A model generated the notes under the pieces. That model was not told where the DNA came from, made no database searches, and worked only from the letters and a program-made list of their open reading frames with translations. A stretch of 64,000 bases of DNA from Meandrina meandrites (taxonomy: Eukaryota > Cnidaria > Anthozoa > Scleractinia > Meandrinidae): positions 21,625,493-21,689,492 of the forward strand of contig OY855908.1 of assembly GCA_963693305.1 (NCBI GenBank). The letters run 5' to 3'. Positions 1-9,309 of the stretch are shown in pieces. Position 1 is the stretch's first letter, and each line of letters starts with the position of its first letter. A program made the position numbers and the translations under genes.

Positions 1-1089
1 CAAATTGAAGAAAAAGTCAAGGATTGCACCCTGTGCCATAATTATGCCTCTGCACAGCCAAAGGAGCCACTGATCCTAAGTCCTGTCCCAGATCTGCCTT
101 GGGCCATGGCTGCATCAGACATTTTCACCTTTGAAGGTGGAAATTACCTGGTACTGGTTGATTACTTTTCCAAATACATTGAGGTGACCAAACTTAAAGA
201 CCTCACATCCCAGGAGACCATTGAAGCCCTGAAAGAGCATTTCAGTCGACATGGCATTCCAGCTAAACTAGTCACTGACTGCGGCGCCCAGTACACAAGC
301 AAAGAGTTTGAGACATTTGCTCAAAGCTATAGCTTTGAACATGTCCTGGTGAGTCCAAAGCACCCCCGTGCAAATGGAGAAGCAGAAGCGGCAGTGAAGA
401 CGGTTAAGTCGCTGTGGAGAAAAAACAGAGACAAGAATAAAGCGCTCCTGGAGTACAGAGCCACTCCAATTCCTGGGATTGACCTATCTCCATCTCAGCT
501 ATCCATGGGACGCCGGCTAAGAACAACACTACCAATAGCGCGTGGTCTACTGGAGCCGGAAACATACAACATCAAAGAGGTAAAGGCAAGAATGAAGCAT
601 GGCAAAGAACAGCAAAAGTTCTTCTATGACCGCCAGGGCACTAAAGACCTCCCCCCGCTGAAACCTGGTGATCCTGTAAGAGTGAAACCTGAGCCGGGGT
701 CAAAGGAGTGGAGAGCAGCGACAGTAGTGCAGAGACATGCCTTGCCTAGGTCATATGTGGTGGATGTAGGTGGTAGAAGAATCAGACGAAACAGAGTGGC
801 CCTGAGAATTGACTCAGCAAAGTCTCATGCAGAATATCAGAAATGTCATCCAAACTCTGTCCAGCAGCCGGAACCTAGCTTAGGCAATCCGTGCACAGTA
901 CCCACATCTCAAGCAGATACACAAATGGAGCAACCAGCACAAGATCACAACCCAGATCCTACACCAGCTCCATCTCCACTTGCCACGGCTCCTCCACCTC
1001 CATCCGACACAGCACAAGCCAAGGACTCAGCCCCGTACACAACCCAAAGTGGCAGACGAGTCAAGAAACCAAGCAGACTAAACTTGTAA
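1..1089 (+). CDS. Ty3/gypsy retrotransposon pol, integrase end (5' truncated by window)
   Basis: The reading frame is open from base 1 to the stop at 1087-1089; the first in-frame ATG (106) is internal, so this is the 3' part of a longer pol. The partial zinc-binding region shows a CxxC pair just before the core. Catalytic residues, counted from the ATG at 106, are D5, D58 (in TDCG, where most relatives have DNG) and E94, giving the D-35-E spacing of retroviral-type integrases. A basic C-terminal domain follows (KPGDPVRVKPEPGSKEW, then a chromodomain-free barrel-like stretch), and the protein ends in a P/T/S-rich tail. There is no stop or frameshift in 363 codons, so this copy may be young. 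It would insert the element cDNA into the genome. It is followed by a polypurine tract and a candidate LTR. Protease and reverse transcriptase would lie left of the window. Confidence 0.93.
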   Translation, partial: QIEEKVKDCTLCHNYASAQPKEPLILSPVPDLPWAMAASDIFTFEGGNYLVLVDYFSKYIEVTKLKDLTSQETIEALKEHFSRHGIPAKLVTDCGAQYTSKEFETFAQSYSFEHVLVSPKHPRANGEAEAAVKTVKSLWRKNRDKNKALLEYRATPIPGIDLSPSQLSMGRRLRTTLPIARGLLEPETYNIKEVKARMKHGKEQQKFFYDRQGTKDLPPLKPGDPVRVKPEPGSKEWRAATVVQRHALPRSYVVDVGGRRIRRNRVALRIDSAKSHAEYQKCHPNSVQQPEPSLGNPCTVPTSQADTQMEQPAQDHNPDPTPAPSPLATAPPPPSDTAQAKDSAPYTTQSGRRVKKPSRLNL

Positions 1090-1207
1090 CAAAGTTGCCT
1101 TGAGGCTGTGGACAGTTGTTCAAACTGAACAATAATAGACACTGTTTGATTAACATTAAGAAATTTCTTTTACTTTGATTTTCTGTTTATTTCATTGTTA
1201 TTGTAAT

Positions 1208-1218
1208 GGAAGGGGGGA
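1208..1218 (+). promoter_or_regulatory. Polypurine tract of the gypsy element
   Basis: Eleven purines (GGAAGGGGGGA) end exactly at the TG of the candidate LTR. In LTR retrotransposons this run resists RNase H and primes plus-strand synthesis. Its position 118 bp after the pol stop fits the 3' end of the element. Confidence 0.8.
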
Positions 1219-1320
1219 TGTTATGTATGGCATACCGCTGGCCATCATGTATGATTGTTCACATTAAAAACCATGCGGTTTTAAGATCCAACATGGCGTT
1301 CATGCTGTGCATATGTAACA
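1219..1320 (+). repeat. Candidate gypsy 3' LTR, 102 bp, ending against BEL gag
   Basis: The segment begins TGTTATGTATGG and ends ATATGTAACA, giving TG...CA ends and a short TGTTA/TAACA inverted terminus. It has an ATTAAA that could act as polyadenylation signal. 102 bp is short for an LTR, although short LTRs are known in the Mag-like gypsy lineage. The sequence immediately right of it is BEL/Pao gag coding sequence rather than ordinary flank, so either gypsy inserted into BEL or the LTR was truncated by rearrangement. The 5' LTR needed to prove the boundaries lies outside the window. Confidence 0.6.
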
Positions 1321-4300
1321 AGCGGATTCGAATTCCTAAATTTTCGGGCGATAAGATGAAATATTCTTCTTGGTGGGCAGCGTTTTCAAGTTGCGTTGAT
1401 GAAACTTCTTTATCACCACAGTTTAAAATGTTGCGGCTGGAAAGTTGTTTGGAAGGCGAGGCGGCGGCTACGGTGAAAGGTTTGGGTTATTCGTCGGCGG
1501 CTTATGAAGCAGCAAAAACGAGATTGAATCGAAAATACGGAGGAAATCGGCGACAGGTTCAAGCGCATATTGACGAGCTAAGGAAAATGAAATCCATTAA
1601 TTCAGAGAACCCTCGAGAGTTGGAAAAATTTGCTGACCTAGTGGAGAGGATAGTGGTTACTTTAAAGGAAAATAAACATACCTCTGATCTCGAAGGTGGA
1701 ACTCTATATGCTATTGTGCTAGAGAAAATTCCCCAATCTCTACTCAGCCAGTACTACAGATGGGTAAAAGAAAAGGGAAAACTGGAGTCTCTTGAGGAAT
1801 TGCGAGAGTGGGTCGCTGAAGAGGCAGAATACCAAGTTCAAGCATCAGAGGTAAAGAATGGTGTTTCTAGTGCAGGAGGAAGGCAGGTCAAGTGGCCACG
1901 GTCATATTTCGGGACTGGAGACAAGCGTGACCATCCTTGCAAGGTGTGCAACCAAAAACACCCAATTTGGAAGTGCGAGGTGCTCAAAGGAATGGAAAAT
2001 AAGAAGAAGTGGGAGACAGCAAAGAAGCTTGGCCTGTGTTATCGTTGCTTAGGAAAAGGGCACCTGGGTGAGGAATGTCGTTGGAGCAAAGAGTGTGGTA
2101 TTGACGGGTGCAAGGAGCATCACCACCAGACACTTCATCCAAAGAAAAGTCTGCCTGATTTCACGGAGGGGAATACGGATGCATCTAATGTGAATGGAAA
2201 CGAGTCAAGTACGTATGAAACAGTGAAAGAACATGAACAGCGAAGAATTGCTCTTCGCACTGTTCCAGTTATTCTGAAACATGGGGCCAAGCGATTGCAA
2301 GTTAATTGTTTTTTAGATGAAGGGAGTGATACGACTTATGTCAATGAAGATGTTGTGGAAGAATTAGGTATGGAAGGTCCGAAAGAGAAAGTCACCATTA
2401 ATGTTGCAAATGACCAGAAAGTGGATCTTATGTCAGCCACTATGGAGATTGGATTGGAGAGTTTAGATGGTCGAGTAGACACTGTTATTGTAGCGAAGAC
2501 ATCACACAGCATTTGTGGAGGCATGAAACCTACTAACTGGTTACAGATAAGAGATCAGTGGAAACATTTAAGGAACATTCCCTTTCCAAAACTTGGGAAG
2601 AGAAGCAAGATCGACGTCCTCATTGGCTCTGATTATTACAATCTGCTATTTCCCATGAAGGAAGTTCGTGGAGGCAATGGTGAGCCTAGTGCTAGACTGT
2701 GTCCACTAGGGTGGACAGCTATTGGTACCATTGATGTGTGTGGGCGAGAGGAGCCATGTAGCACAGGATTCCTTCACACTTATCGGATGCAGAAGTCAGA
2801 CAGTAATGATGGAGAGCTAAACAATCTGATGAAGCAATTTTGGAGCCTAGAGTCTATTGGCATCACACCTCGAGTGGATCAACAACTGACCCCCGATGAG
2901 AAGCTCGCCGTCAACAAAGTTGGCGAATCCATGAGATTCACTGGAGAAAGATATGAAGTTGCCGTGCCTTGGAAAGACGACAGACCGCATTTGCAATCCA
3001 ACAGGCAGATGGCTGAAAAGCGCCTTCGCTCAGTTGAAAAGAAATTGATGCAGGATGAGAGCCTTGCTCAGGCGTACCAATCAGTGATTGATGACTACAT
3101 AAGCAAAGAATACATACGAGAAGTTCCTGAGGTGGAGCCTAAACCGTCGTCAGAATGGTTCCTTCCGCACTTCCCGGTGGTTCGCCCAGAGAAGTCCACA
3201 ACCAAAGTTCGGATCGTATTCGATGGCCCGACTCAGCAAGGCGGAAAGAGTTTGAACAGTGAATCGCTACCAGGTCCTAAATTGCAAAGTGACATTGTGG
3301 ATATTTTAGTGAAGTTCAGGAAGGAATCATTTGCATTAGTTGGCGATGTGACGCAGATGTATCATCAACTAATTCTCAGACCAGTTGACAGGCCCCTGCA
3401 CAGGTTTCTGTATAGGAACTTAGACTGTGATGATTTGCCCAGGGTGTACGAATTTCAGAGGTTCATTTTCGGAGGTTGTTATTGCCCATTTTGTGTTCAA
3501 TATGTTTGGCAAAAACATGCAGAGCTTAACATGGAGACGTACCCATTGGCAGCCAAAGCAGTGTTGGAGCATTGCTATATGGACGACCTCATGCCTTCGG
3601 CACCAACAGTAGAAGAAGCTAAAGAAACGAGGAAACAGCTGAGCGAATTAGGTGACAAGGCAGGATTCCACATTCGAAAGTGGGTATCAAATGATGTTGA
3701 TGTGATTGCTGATATAAAGGAAGAAGACAGAGCTTCTGAGATAGATTTAGAGAAGAGAGAGTTGCCAACAACCAAGACCCTGGGTGTTCTTTGGAGTGCA
3801 ACAGATGACAAATTCTTCTTTCGGCACTCGTTGCAGCTGGATGGATTTGAATTCACCAAAAGAACTGTTTTAAAGAAAACAGCTACCGTGTACGACCCAC
3901 TAGGTTTCTTGTCACTTTACACAATGAGATCAAAGTTATTGATGCAGAAAGCATGGCTAGAAGCAGGAGCATGGGATGATTTGTTGCCAAAACATCATCA
4001 GCAAGAATGGATTAAGTGGTTTCAAGAGTTGAATGACCTCGAGCTAGTGAAAATCCCGAGGTGTTTGAAAGATCCTGGGGCTAATGTGGTAGAGCTGCGC
4101 ATCCATACATTTACTGATGCCTCTGAAAGTGCATATGCAGCTGCAGTCTACGCACGTCATGTCTATGAGAACGGTGATGTTACTGTTAGATTGATTGCAT
4201 CAAAGTCCAGGCTTGCACCGTTAAAAGCTGTCAGCATCCCCAGACTGGAGCTCCTGGGTGCGCTCATCGGTACACGACTGACAATGCAAATTTGCTCAGC

Positions 4301-5237
4301 TCTCAAGATATCCACACATGAAGTGACGTACAGGGTGGACAGTGTAAACGTGGGATACTGGATCCGAAGTCAAAGCAGAGAATACAAGCCGTTCGTAGCT
4401 CATAGAGTGGGGGAGATCCACGAGTGTTCAGCTCTGAATCAGTGGCGCTATGTACCCACTAAGGTAAACCCAGCAGACCATGGAACGAGAGGCCTGACAG
4501 TGAAAGAATTAGCAGACACAAGTCAGTGGTGGAATGGACCTGAGTTCCTGAAGAGGTCAGAAGAAGAGTGGCCTGAGCGCAAGTTCGATGCGCCAACATC
4601 TGAAGAAAGTCTTGAGTTAAAAAGAGGAAAGGAAGTTTCAGCAAAGGAGACTTGTAGCTTTGAAATTACCAGGGGAGGAGAAAAGAATGCCGGCGGGGAC
4701 AATGTCAGAGAGGAAGGAGTTTGGCGGTTAAATCCCTCAAGATATTCAAAATGGTATCGGGTTAAACAGAATGGAGAACTAGAACTTGGCTTGTCTCTCG
4801 TAAGAGTAAGAGCCTGGGTACACCGATTTACTTCAAACTGTAGGAGACCAGCCGATCAAAGATCGAAGGGCGAACTTATGCCATTGGAGCTTCAAGATGC
4901 CGAAGAAGCTATTATTAAGGAAGTGCAGACAGAGGCATATGCAGCAGAGATGGATGCGCTGAGAAGAAACAAGCAGATCCCAAGACGAAGTACACTGGCA
5001 CCGCTGAACCCAGTATTGGTTAATGGAATTGTGAGATCAAACACAAGATTACAACATGTCGATAATCTTCCCTACGAGGTGAAGGGTCCAATCATTCTGC
5101 TGAAGAGGAATCAAGTAACAGGACTGATTGTCAAGTACTACCATGAATCAGAAGGTCATCGGATGGGGCTTAATTATACCATCACCTGCGCGCGAAATAT
5201 TTTGTGGTCCATGCACGGGAACAAGTTAAAAAGGTAA
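1321..5237 (+). pseudogene. BEL/Pao retrotransposon gag-pol, 5' truncated, ends at frameshift in integrase
   Basis: One continuous frame of about 1,300 codons. The frame opens upstream in the gypsy polypurine tract, but BEL-type sequence starts near 1321 with IRIPKFSGDKMKYSSWW, the start of the DUF1759 gag domain. Zinc knuckles follow (CKVCNQKHPIWKC near 1938; CYRCLGKGHLGEEC near 2038). The protease motif is FLDEGSDT (near 2308). Reverse transcriptase has YMDD at about 3575-3586. RNase H/Peptidase_A17 region shows FTDASESAYAAA (near 4112) and VDSVNVGYW. The integrase zinc-finger histidines (HESEGH, near 5142) are present, then the frame stops at 5235-5237, just before the CxxC half. The gag N-terminus (normally well over 100 residues) is missing at the gypsy junction. 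The long intact frame suggests recent activity followed by inactivation. Confidence 0.92.
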
Positions 5238-6242
5238 TGAGAGAATGTTTGGAGTGTGCAAAGCGATTTCGATCGAGGCCAGCTTGTCAGCAGATGGCAC
5301 CATTACCAAGGATTAGACTACAACAGTCATCTAGACCCCTTCACCAACTGTGCCGTTGATTTTGGGGGACCCTACTTGACCAAGCAAGGACGGGGCAGAG
5401 TACGAGCAAAGCGATACTTGTGTTTATTCCTCTGCCTACAGACACATTGCTGCCATCTGGAGCTAGCCTCGTCCTTGGACACTGACGCATTTCTCAATGC
5501 ATTTGTACGCATGACAGCTAGGAGGGGATGGCCTCAGCAGATGTTAAGTGATAATGGGACAAACTTTGTAGGTGCGTCAAATGAGCTAAAGGACTTAGTC
5601 TCAACAATTGACCAAGACAAGATGCAACGGATGACCTCCAACAAAGGCATGACGTGGAAATGGAATCCACCAGATGGGCCGCATTTTGGCGGAGTTTTTG
5701 AGTCAATGATTAAGTCGGCCAAACGTGCAATAGCTGCGGTACTTGGTGACGCAGAAGTAAATGATGAAGAGTTGGAGACCATTTTTAACGGAGTGGAAAG
5801 CCTTCTTAATTCAAGGCCTCTTACAACTGTAAGTGACGACCCAAATGATGATCTGGTATTGACCCCGAACCATTTCCTAATTGGACAGATGGGGGGCGAT
5901 TTTGTGCCTGAAGTTGTCGACGACACACCTTTCAACCCAAGAAAGCGTTGGCGGAGAGTCCAAGAGCTTACGAGACATGTTTGGCAACGGTGGATGCGAG
6001 AGTATTTACCACATGTTGGATCGAGACCAAAGTGGTTCTTCTCTGCAGATAACATTAAAGTCGGAGAGGTTGTTGTCATCATTGACCCTTCTGCTGCCAG
6101 ACGGAGTTGGAAAGTGGGACGCATCGAGCAGACATATCCAGGTCCTGATGGACTTGTGCGAGTGGTGGATGTACGAGTCAAGGATAAGGTCCTCAAGCGA
6201 CCGATCACCAGAATCTCTCCCCTTGAGATTCGTAACATTTAA
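5238..6242 (+). pseudogene. BEL/Pao integrase core and C-terminal domain, separated by two frameshifts
   Basis: The integrase zinc-finger cysteines (CLEC) are encoded in a different frame between about 5225 and 5335; the original frame returns near 5340. One shift lies near 5216-5224 and the compensating one near 5332-5342, so only about 110 bp are out of frame. Core residues follow: D at 5358 (AVDFGGPY), D at 5550 (SDNGTNFVG) and E at 5700 (GGVFESMIKSA). The C-terminus is the DUF5641-type domain of BEL elements (WRRVQELTRHVWQRW, then PKWFFSADNIKVGEVV). Stop at 6240-6242. An apparent alternative GTG start at 5256 is not meaningful. This copy cannot make a normal integrase unless ribosomes shift twice. 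Confidence 0.9.
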
Positions 6243-6364
6243 GATGACATTTAAGACACGAAGAATCTTGTCGATTGATTTCTAGTTTCGACCTAAGGAC
6301 AATTTCAGAACAGTTGCATGTACAGTTTTGTAATTTTTCGAATTACAGATCCCCTCTGCAATTC

Positions 6365-6378
6365 GGGAGGGGAAGAAA
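6365..6378 (+). promoter_or_regulatory. Polypurine tract of the BEL element
   Basis: The purine run GGGAGGGGAAGAAA is followed directly by TGTTGTTACC, the probable LTR start, 122 bp after the integrase stop. Confidence 0.75.
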
Positions 6379-6576
6379 TGTTGTTACCGTTTTATAGGGA
6401 TTGCGTTACATCCGGGAGACTAAGAATGTGTAACTTAGACCATGTGACTCAGTTGGTTCTCGAAGTGGTCGATCGATTGTAATCGGAGGTTGTTTTCCTG
6501 AGTTTTACTCGGGAGTTTTAGTATTAAAATCGTTGAGTTTCAAGAACCTTTATCAAGTTGATTAGTGGAATCAACA
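6379..6576 (+). repeat. Candidate BEL 3' LTR (right boundary uncertain)
   Basis: It starts TGTTGTTACCGTTTTATAGG just after the polypurine tract. The right end is placed at TCAACA (6571-6576) only because it gives a CA terminus; the LTR could be longer. The 5' LTR is not in the window, so neither length nor target-site duplication can be tested here. Confidence 0.5.
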
Positions 6577-7261
6577 GTATGAAAGGGCCGTTTCTTTGGA
6601 AAACCCTGACGATTGTGATCAATGTTAGTCTCTTGGGAAGCATTTAGAAAGTGTTGAGCGGAAAAATTGCATCAGAAAGTGGAAGCTCTCCAAAATTTAG
6701 CGACAAATTGTACGCGAATGGATGATTTGCATATTTATATTTGCTAGCTCGCTCCGCATGGCTGATTCGCCCTGTCTACGGTGTTTACGCTTAACGTCCT
6801 TAACACACTCGAAAGTGGTTTCTCGAAAAGTACTGCACAAATCACATCAAGAAATATCTCCTTCATCGAGAACTCTGTCTGGTTCCCAGACTAAAATAGC
6901 ACAAAACCATTGCTAATGAAACTTTCATCCGAAATCCACCGCCCAGAGAAACGCATAAACAAACGTTGCTTCGACGATTCACATGTTATCTGCGAAGAAA
7001 TATCGACTGCCAATTCACAACCTCGTTCTCAGGCCCATGATAAAACGCTTGTCACGAAAATACTTCGGACATGTCAATAAACCATCGACTGCGGCGTCCG
7101 CGTCTCATTGGCATTACGTCGGCTTTCCGAATTAAGTACTTACTTACTCACTTACTTACAACACGATGACAAAGTGGGTTTCGCTTCTACGAAGCTGAAA
7201 CCACAAAAACTGTATCATGTAGTCCATGAACATGTCAGGCCACTTCTGGTAAATGTCAATA
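6577..7261. other. Unassigned stretch right of the BEL LTR
   Basis: Small open frames only (for example 64 codons from 6722) with no recognisable family. A short (ACTT)n-like run lies at 7134-7160. Part of this may be the rest of the BEL LTR. Nothing else seen. Confidence 0.5.
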
Positions 7262-7391
7262 CAGTCAAAGCTCCCGTAAGCGGACACCCTGTGTCCGTAA
7301 CAGGAGCTGGCCACTTATGAGAATGGTTCCCATCAGCGGCCACTAGAGGTATAGGGGATAGAATGATGGCCGCTTACGGGAGCTTGTCCAG
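7262..7391. mobile_element. Pogo/Tigger-like MITE, same family as 44333-44602
   Basis: Left end CAGTCAAAGCTCCCGTAAG follows a TA (7260-7261). The right end carries GCTTACGGGAGCTT, the complement of the left. It shares the CGTAAG/CTTACG terminal motif and GCGGCCACTAGAGG-type interior with the better copy at 44333. The right terminus is worn and no second TA is clear. Confidence 0.6.
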
Positions 7392-7601
7392 CTAACAACA
7401 AATACCGTATTGTAACTGGACGTGGATGATGATAAAACAAACACTGAAATATGGTACTTGAATTACTGTAAAATCATTGTGATGAACAGCGATGTGAAGT
7501 TGATTGTTAAAAACAAGATACAGAAGTTGTTAATAGGATTTTCTTTCGGAGGGAGCTTAAAAACAAAGATCAAAGGGCCCTATGAGCCCACGACTGTTTT
7601 T

Positions 7602-7625
7602 TTAAGCGATGACGTCATCGCTTAA
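7602..7625. repeat. Perfect 24-bp palindrome with central TGACGTCA
   Basis: Arms 7602-7613 and 7614-7625 are exact complements with no spacer. The centre, TGACGTCA, equals the CREB/ATF consensus, though no gene start lies nearby. It sits just upstream of the dispersed repeat at 7640. Confidence 0.7.
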
Positions 7626-7639
7626 TGTCTTCGTGTGAG

Positions 7640-8690
7640 TGGACGGGATCTGTTGTCTGTTGCGATCGACCGAACCGAATAGAACTGCGAAAAGAAACAA
7701 GTCAACTCAACAAGAAATCGTCGCGTAGAACTCAAAGCAAAATACTTCGGGGGAGTTAGAAAGGACTAATTTAAAGTATAAACGAAAGAGACAAATTATA
7801 TTTGATGCATTCTATAAGATTTAGTAAACAGAAATCTTTCCATTCTTTTAAAACAAAAGGTGTATTCAATTTCAAGACAGCGTTTGACCTTGCATTGTAT
7901 ATCGTATATCGGATGTCATGCCAAGATAATGCAACTTTTAATGAACTTTTAATGAACTCAGCACAGAAGTTGTCAGCTACTTTGATTGGTGGTTTTCACT
8001 GTCACACATTAAAAAAATAAAATTGAAACCACTCAACGACAGAAGCTATGAATTTTAGATATTATACAAGATAAATAGATAAACAATTTATCCGAGTCTC
8101 AGGCCTGTGCGGCATACCATTTGCGAGTTATTTGCCGAAACTTTCCACACAAATTTATAAGGCTCAGTATGGAGAAGCCATATTTGTGTCCTTCCGAGGG
8201 ACACAAATATGGCCGCCGTGATGTCAGAGAAACCATCTGGAACTTACTTTTGCTATTAATAGTGACTACTTTTGGCTCATGATCTATTACACTTTTACAT
8301 AAACAGCACTTAGTACATTAGTAATGTTCAATCTGCAAAAATGGAAAGGAAAGGCCTTTTTTGACTCAAAACAACTTTGTCACGGCACTCAGCTTGATAT
8401 CACATACGGCAGAGAACTTGAATATTCAAAATGCTCTGTTTTAAAAATGAAGGGCACAGCCAAGCACGAAATTTGTAAGAAGATATATTTTTAGTTCATC
8501 TTACACCTAGTGGCATCGAAAGTTTAGCAGGCCTATTGAATTTGATTTCAAAATTTTGACGTAACATGAACCAAGAATTTACCTTAATTTTGGGACGAAT
8601 GTCCCGAAAATTATTAAAGACCCTTTGTGAAACGTCATTGCTTCTGCATGCATTGTGTGACATTTATTTTTTTTTGCAAGGCTCATCAAA
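7640..8690. repeat. Dispersed repeat, copy 1 (partner at 50080-50510)
   Basis: Bases 7690-8010 align by eye with 50130-50420: both hold CTCAAAGCAAAATACT, TTTAGTAAACAGAAATCTTT and GCAGCTT-free CAGAAGTTGTCAGCTA. The match resumes at 8600-8690 (GAAACGTC, GCATTG) against 50440-50510, so copy 1 carries about 550 extra bases or copy 2 a deletion. Copy 2 is the interior of a TIR element with a 9-bp target duplication; no such ends are visible around copy 1. An open frame of 72 codons at 7802 is chance. Confidence 0.65.
8178..8212. repeat. Hairpin with 14-bp perfect arms
   Basis: CCATATTTGTGTCC (8178-8191) and its exact complement (8199-8212) flank a 7-base loop. It lies inside the extra segment of dispersed repeat copy 1. 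Confidence 0.75.
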
Positions 8691-8828
8691 TTTGCTGTTT
8701 TTTATATAGTTTATAGAATTTGAAATGAGTGTAGTACCCTTGATCCTCGGTAATCTGTGTAGTATTTTCATTATTTGGAATCACACATTCCAAATTGAAT
8801 TTCATCTTGTTTTATCATATTATACTGT

Positions 8829-8925
8829 CATGATGTAATGTATATGAAATGAATCATATGTGAACTGCGGATATATATGAAGGTGATATGTGATCTTTGC
8901 GATGAATTTCCAATTTAAGCAATTG
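8829..8925. repeat. Copy of the 13634 MITE interior, without terminal repeats
   Basis: About 90 bases (from ATGATGTAATGTATATGAAA to AATTTCCAATTT) match 13665-13750 closely. The inverted ends that bound the 13634-13771 copy are absent here. It is immediately beside a SINE in opposite orientation to the second site. Confidence 0.65.
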
Positions 8926-9260
8926 GAATAAAGAAGCCTGGAAAAAAATCAGGGTTTCAATGGGATTCAAACCCGTGACCTCCGCGATACCGGTGCGATG
9001 CTCCACTGAGTTATGAAGCCACACATTGGGAGCGAGGTCAATTGAAGGGGCCAGGGCAAGAAGCGCAGATTGAGTTTTTGGCTAAATTGAAAATTGTCAA
9101 AAACAACTCCAAAACTCGCATGTGGCTTTGTTTACATGTGTTTAACACTGTCCTGCATTTATTTTCGCTAGTTTGAGCTTGTTCTTGGAGTAAAAGGGAG
9201 GGAATATTACTATTAGCGAATCATTGTTCCAGAACAAATCTAAATGTTTATGCTGGTTTC
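8926..9260 (-). mobile_element. tRNA-Thr-derived SINE, copy 1
   Basis: The tRNA-like head is 8953-9020 on the minus strand, followed on that strand by a T-rich CAGGCTTC-type tail (8930-8950); the body (9021-9260) matches the complement of 13420-13632. This copy keeps the continuous CCTTCAATTGACCTCGC junction (9040-9050 region) that is broken by an insertion in copy 2, so it serves as the empty-site reference. Confidence 0.65.
8953..9020 (-). tRNA. tRNA-Thr-like (GGT) pseudogene head of a SINE
   Basis: Reading the minus strand, the acceptor GGCTTCA is at 9014-9020 and its partner TGAAACC at 8953-8959, with an anticodon-loop sequence CCGGTAT (anticodon GGT) and a B-box-like GGTTTGAATCCC. The D-arm lacks four bases, so it is not a functional tRNA gene. 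It belongs to the SINE here. Confidence 0.6.
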
Positions 9261-9309
9261 ATTGTTCGGAGTAACAAAAGGTTTTTTGTTTCTCTTCCTG
9301 TTGTTGTAA

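Noticed and set aside
1206..1320. Native N-terminus of the BEL polyprotein beginning at 1206
   Set aside because: These codons are gypsy polypurine tract and LTR read through in frame; BEL sequence begins near 1321.
5534..6238. 234-codon minus-strand frame opposite the BEL integrase
   Set aside because: Shadow of the conserved plus-strand integrase; no domain of its own.
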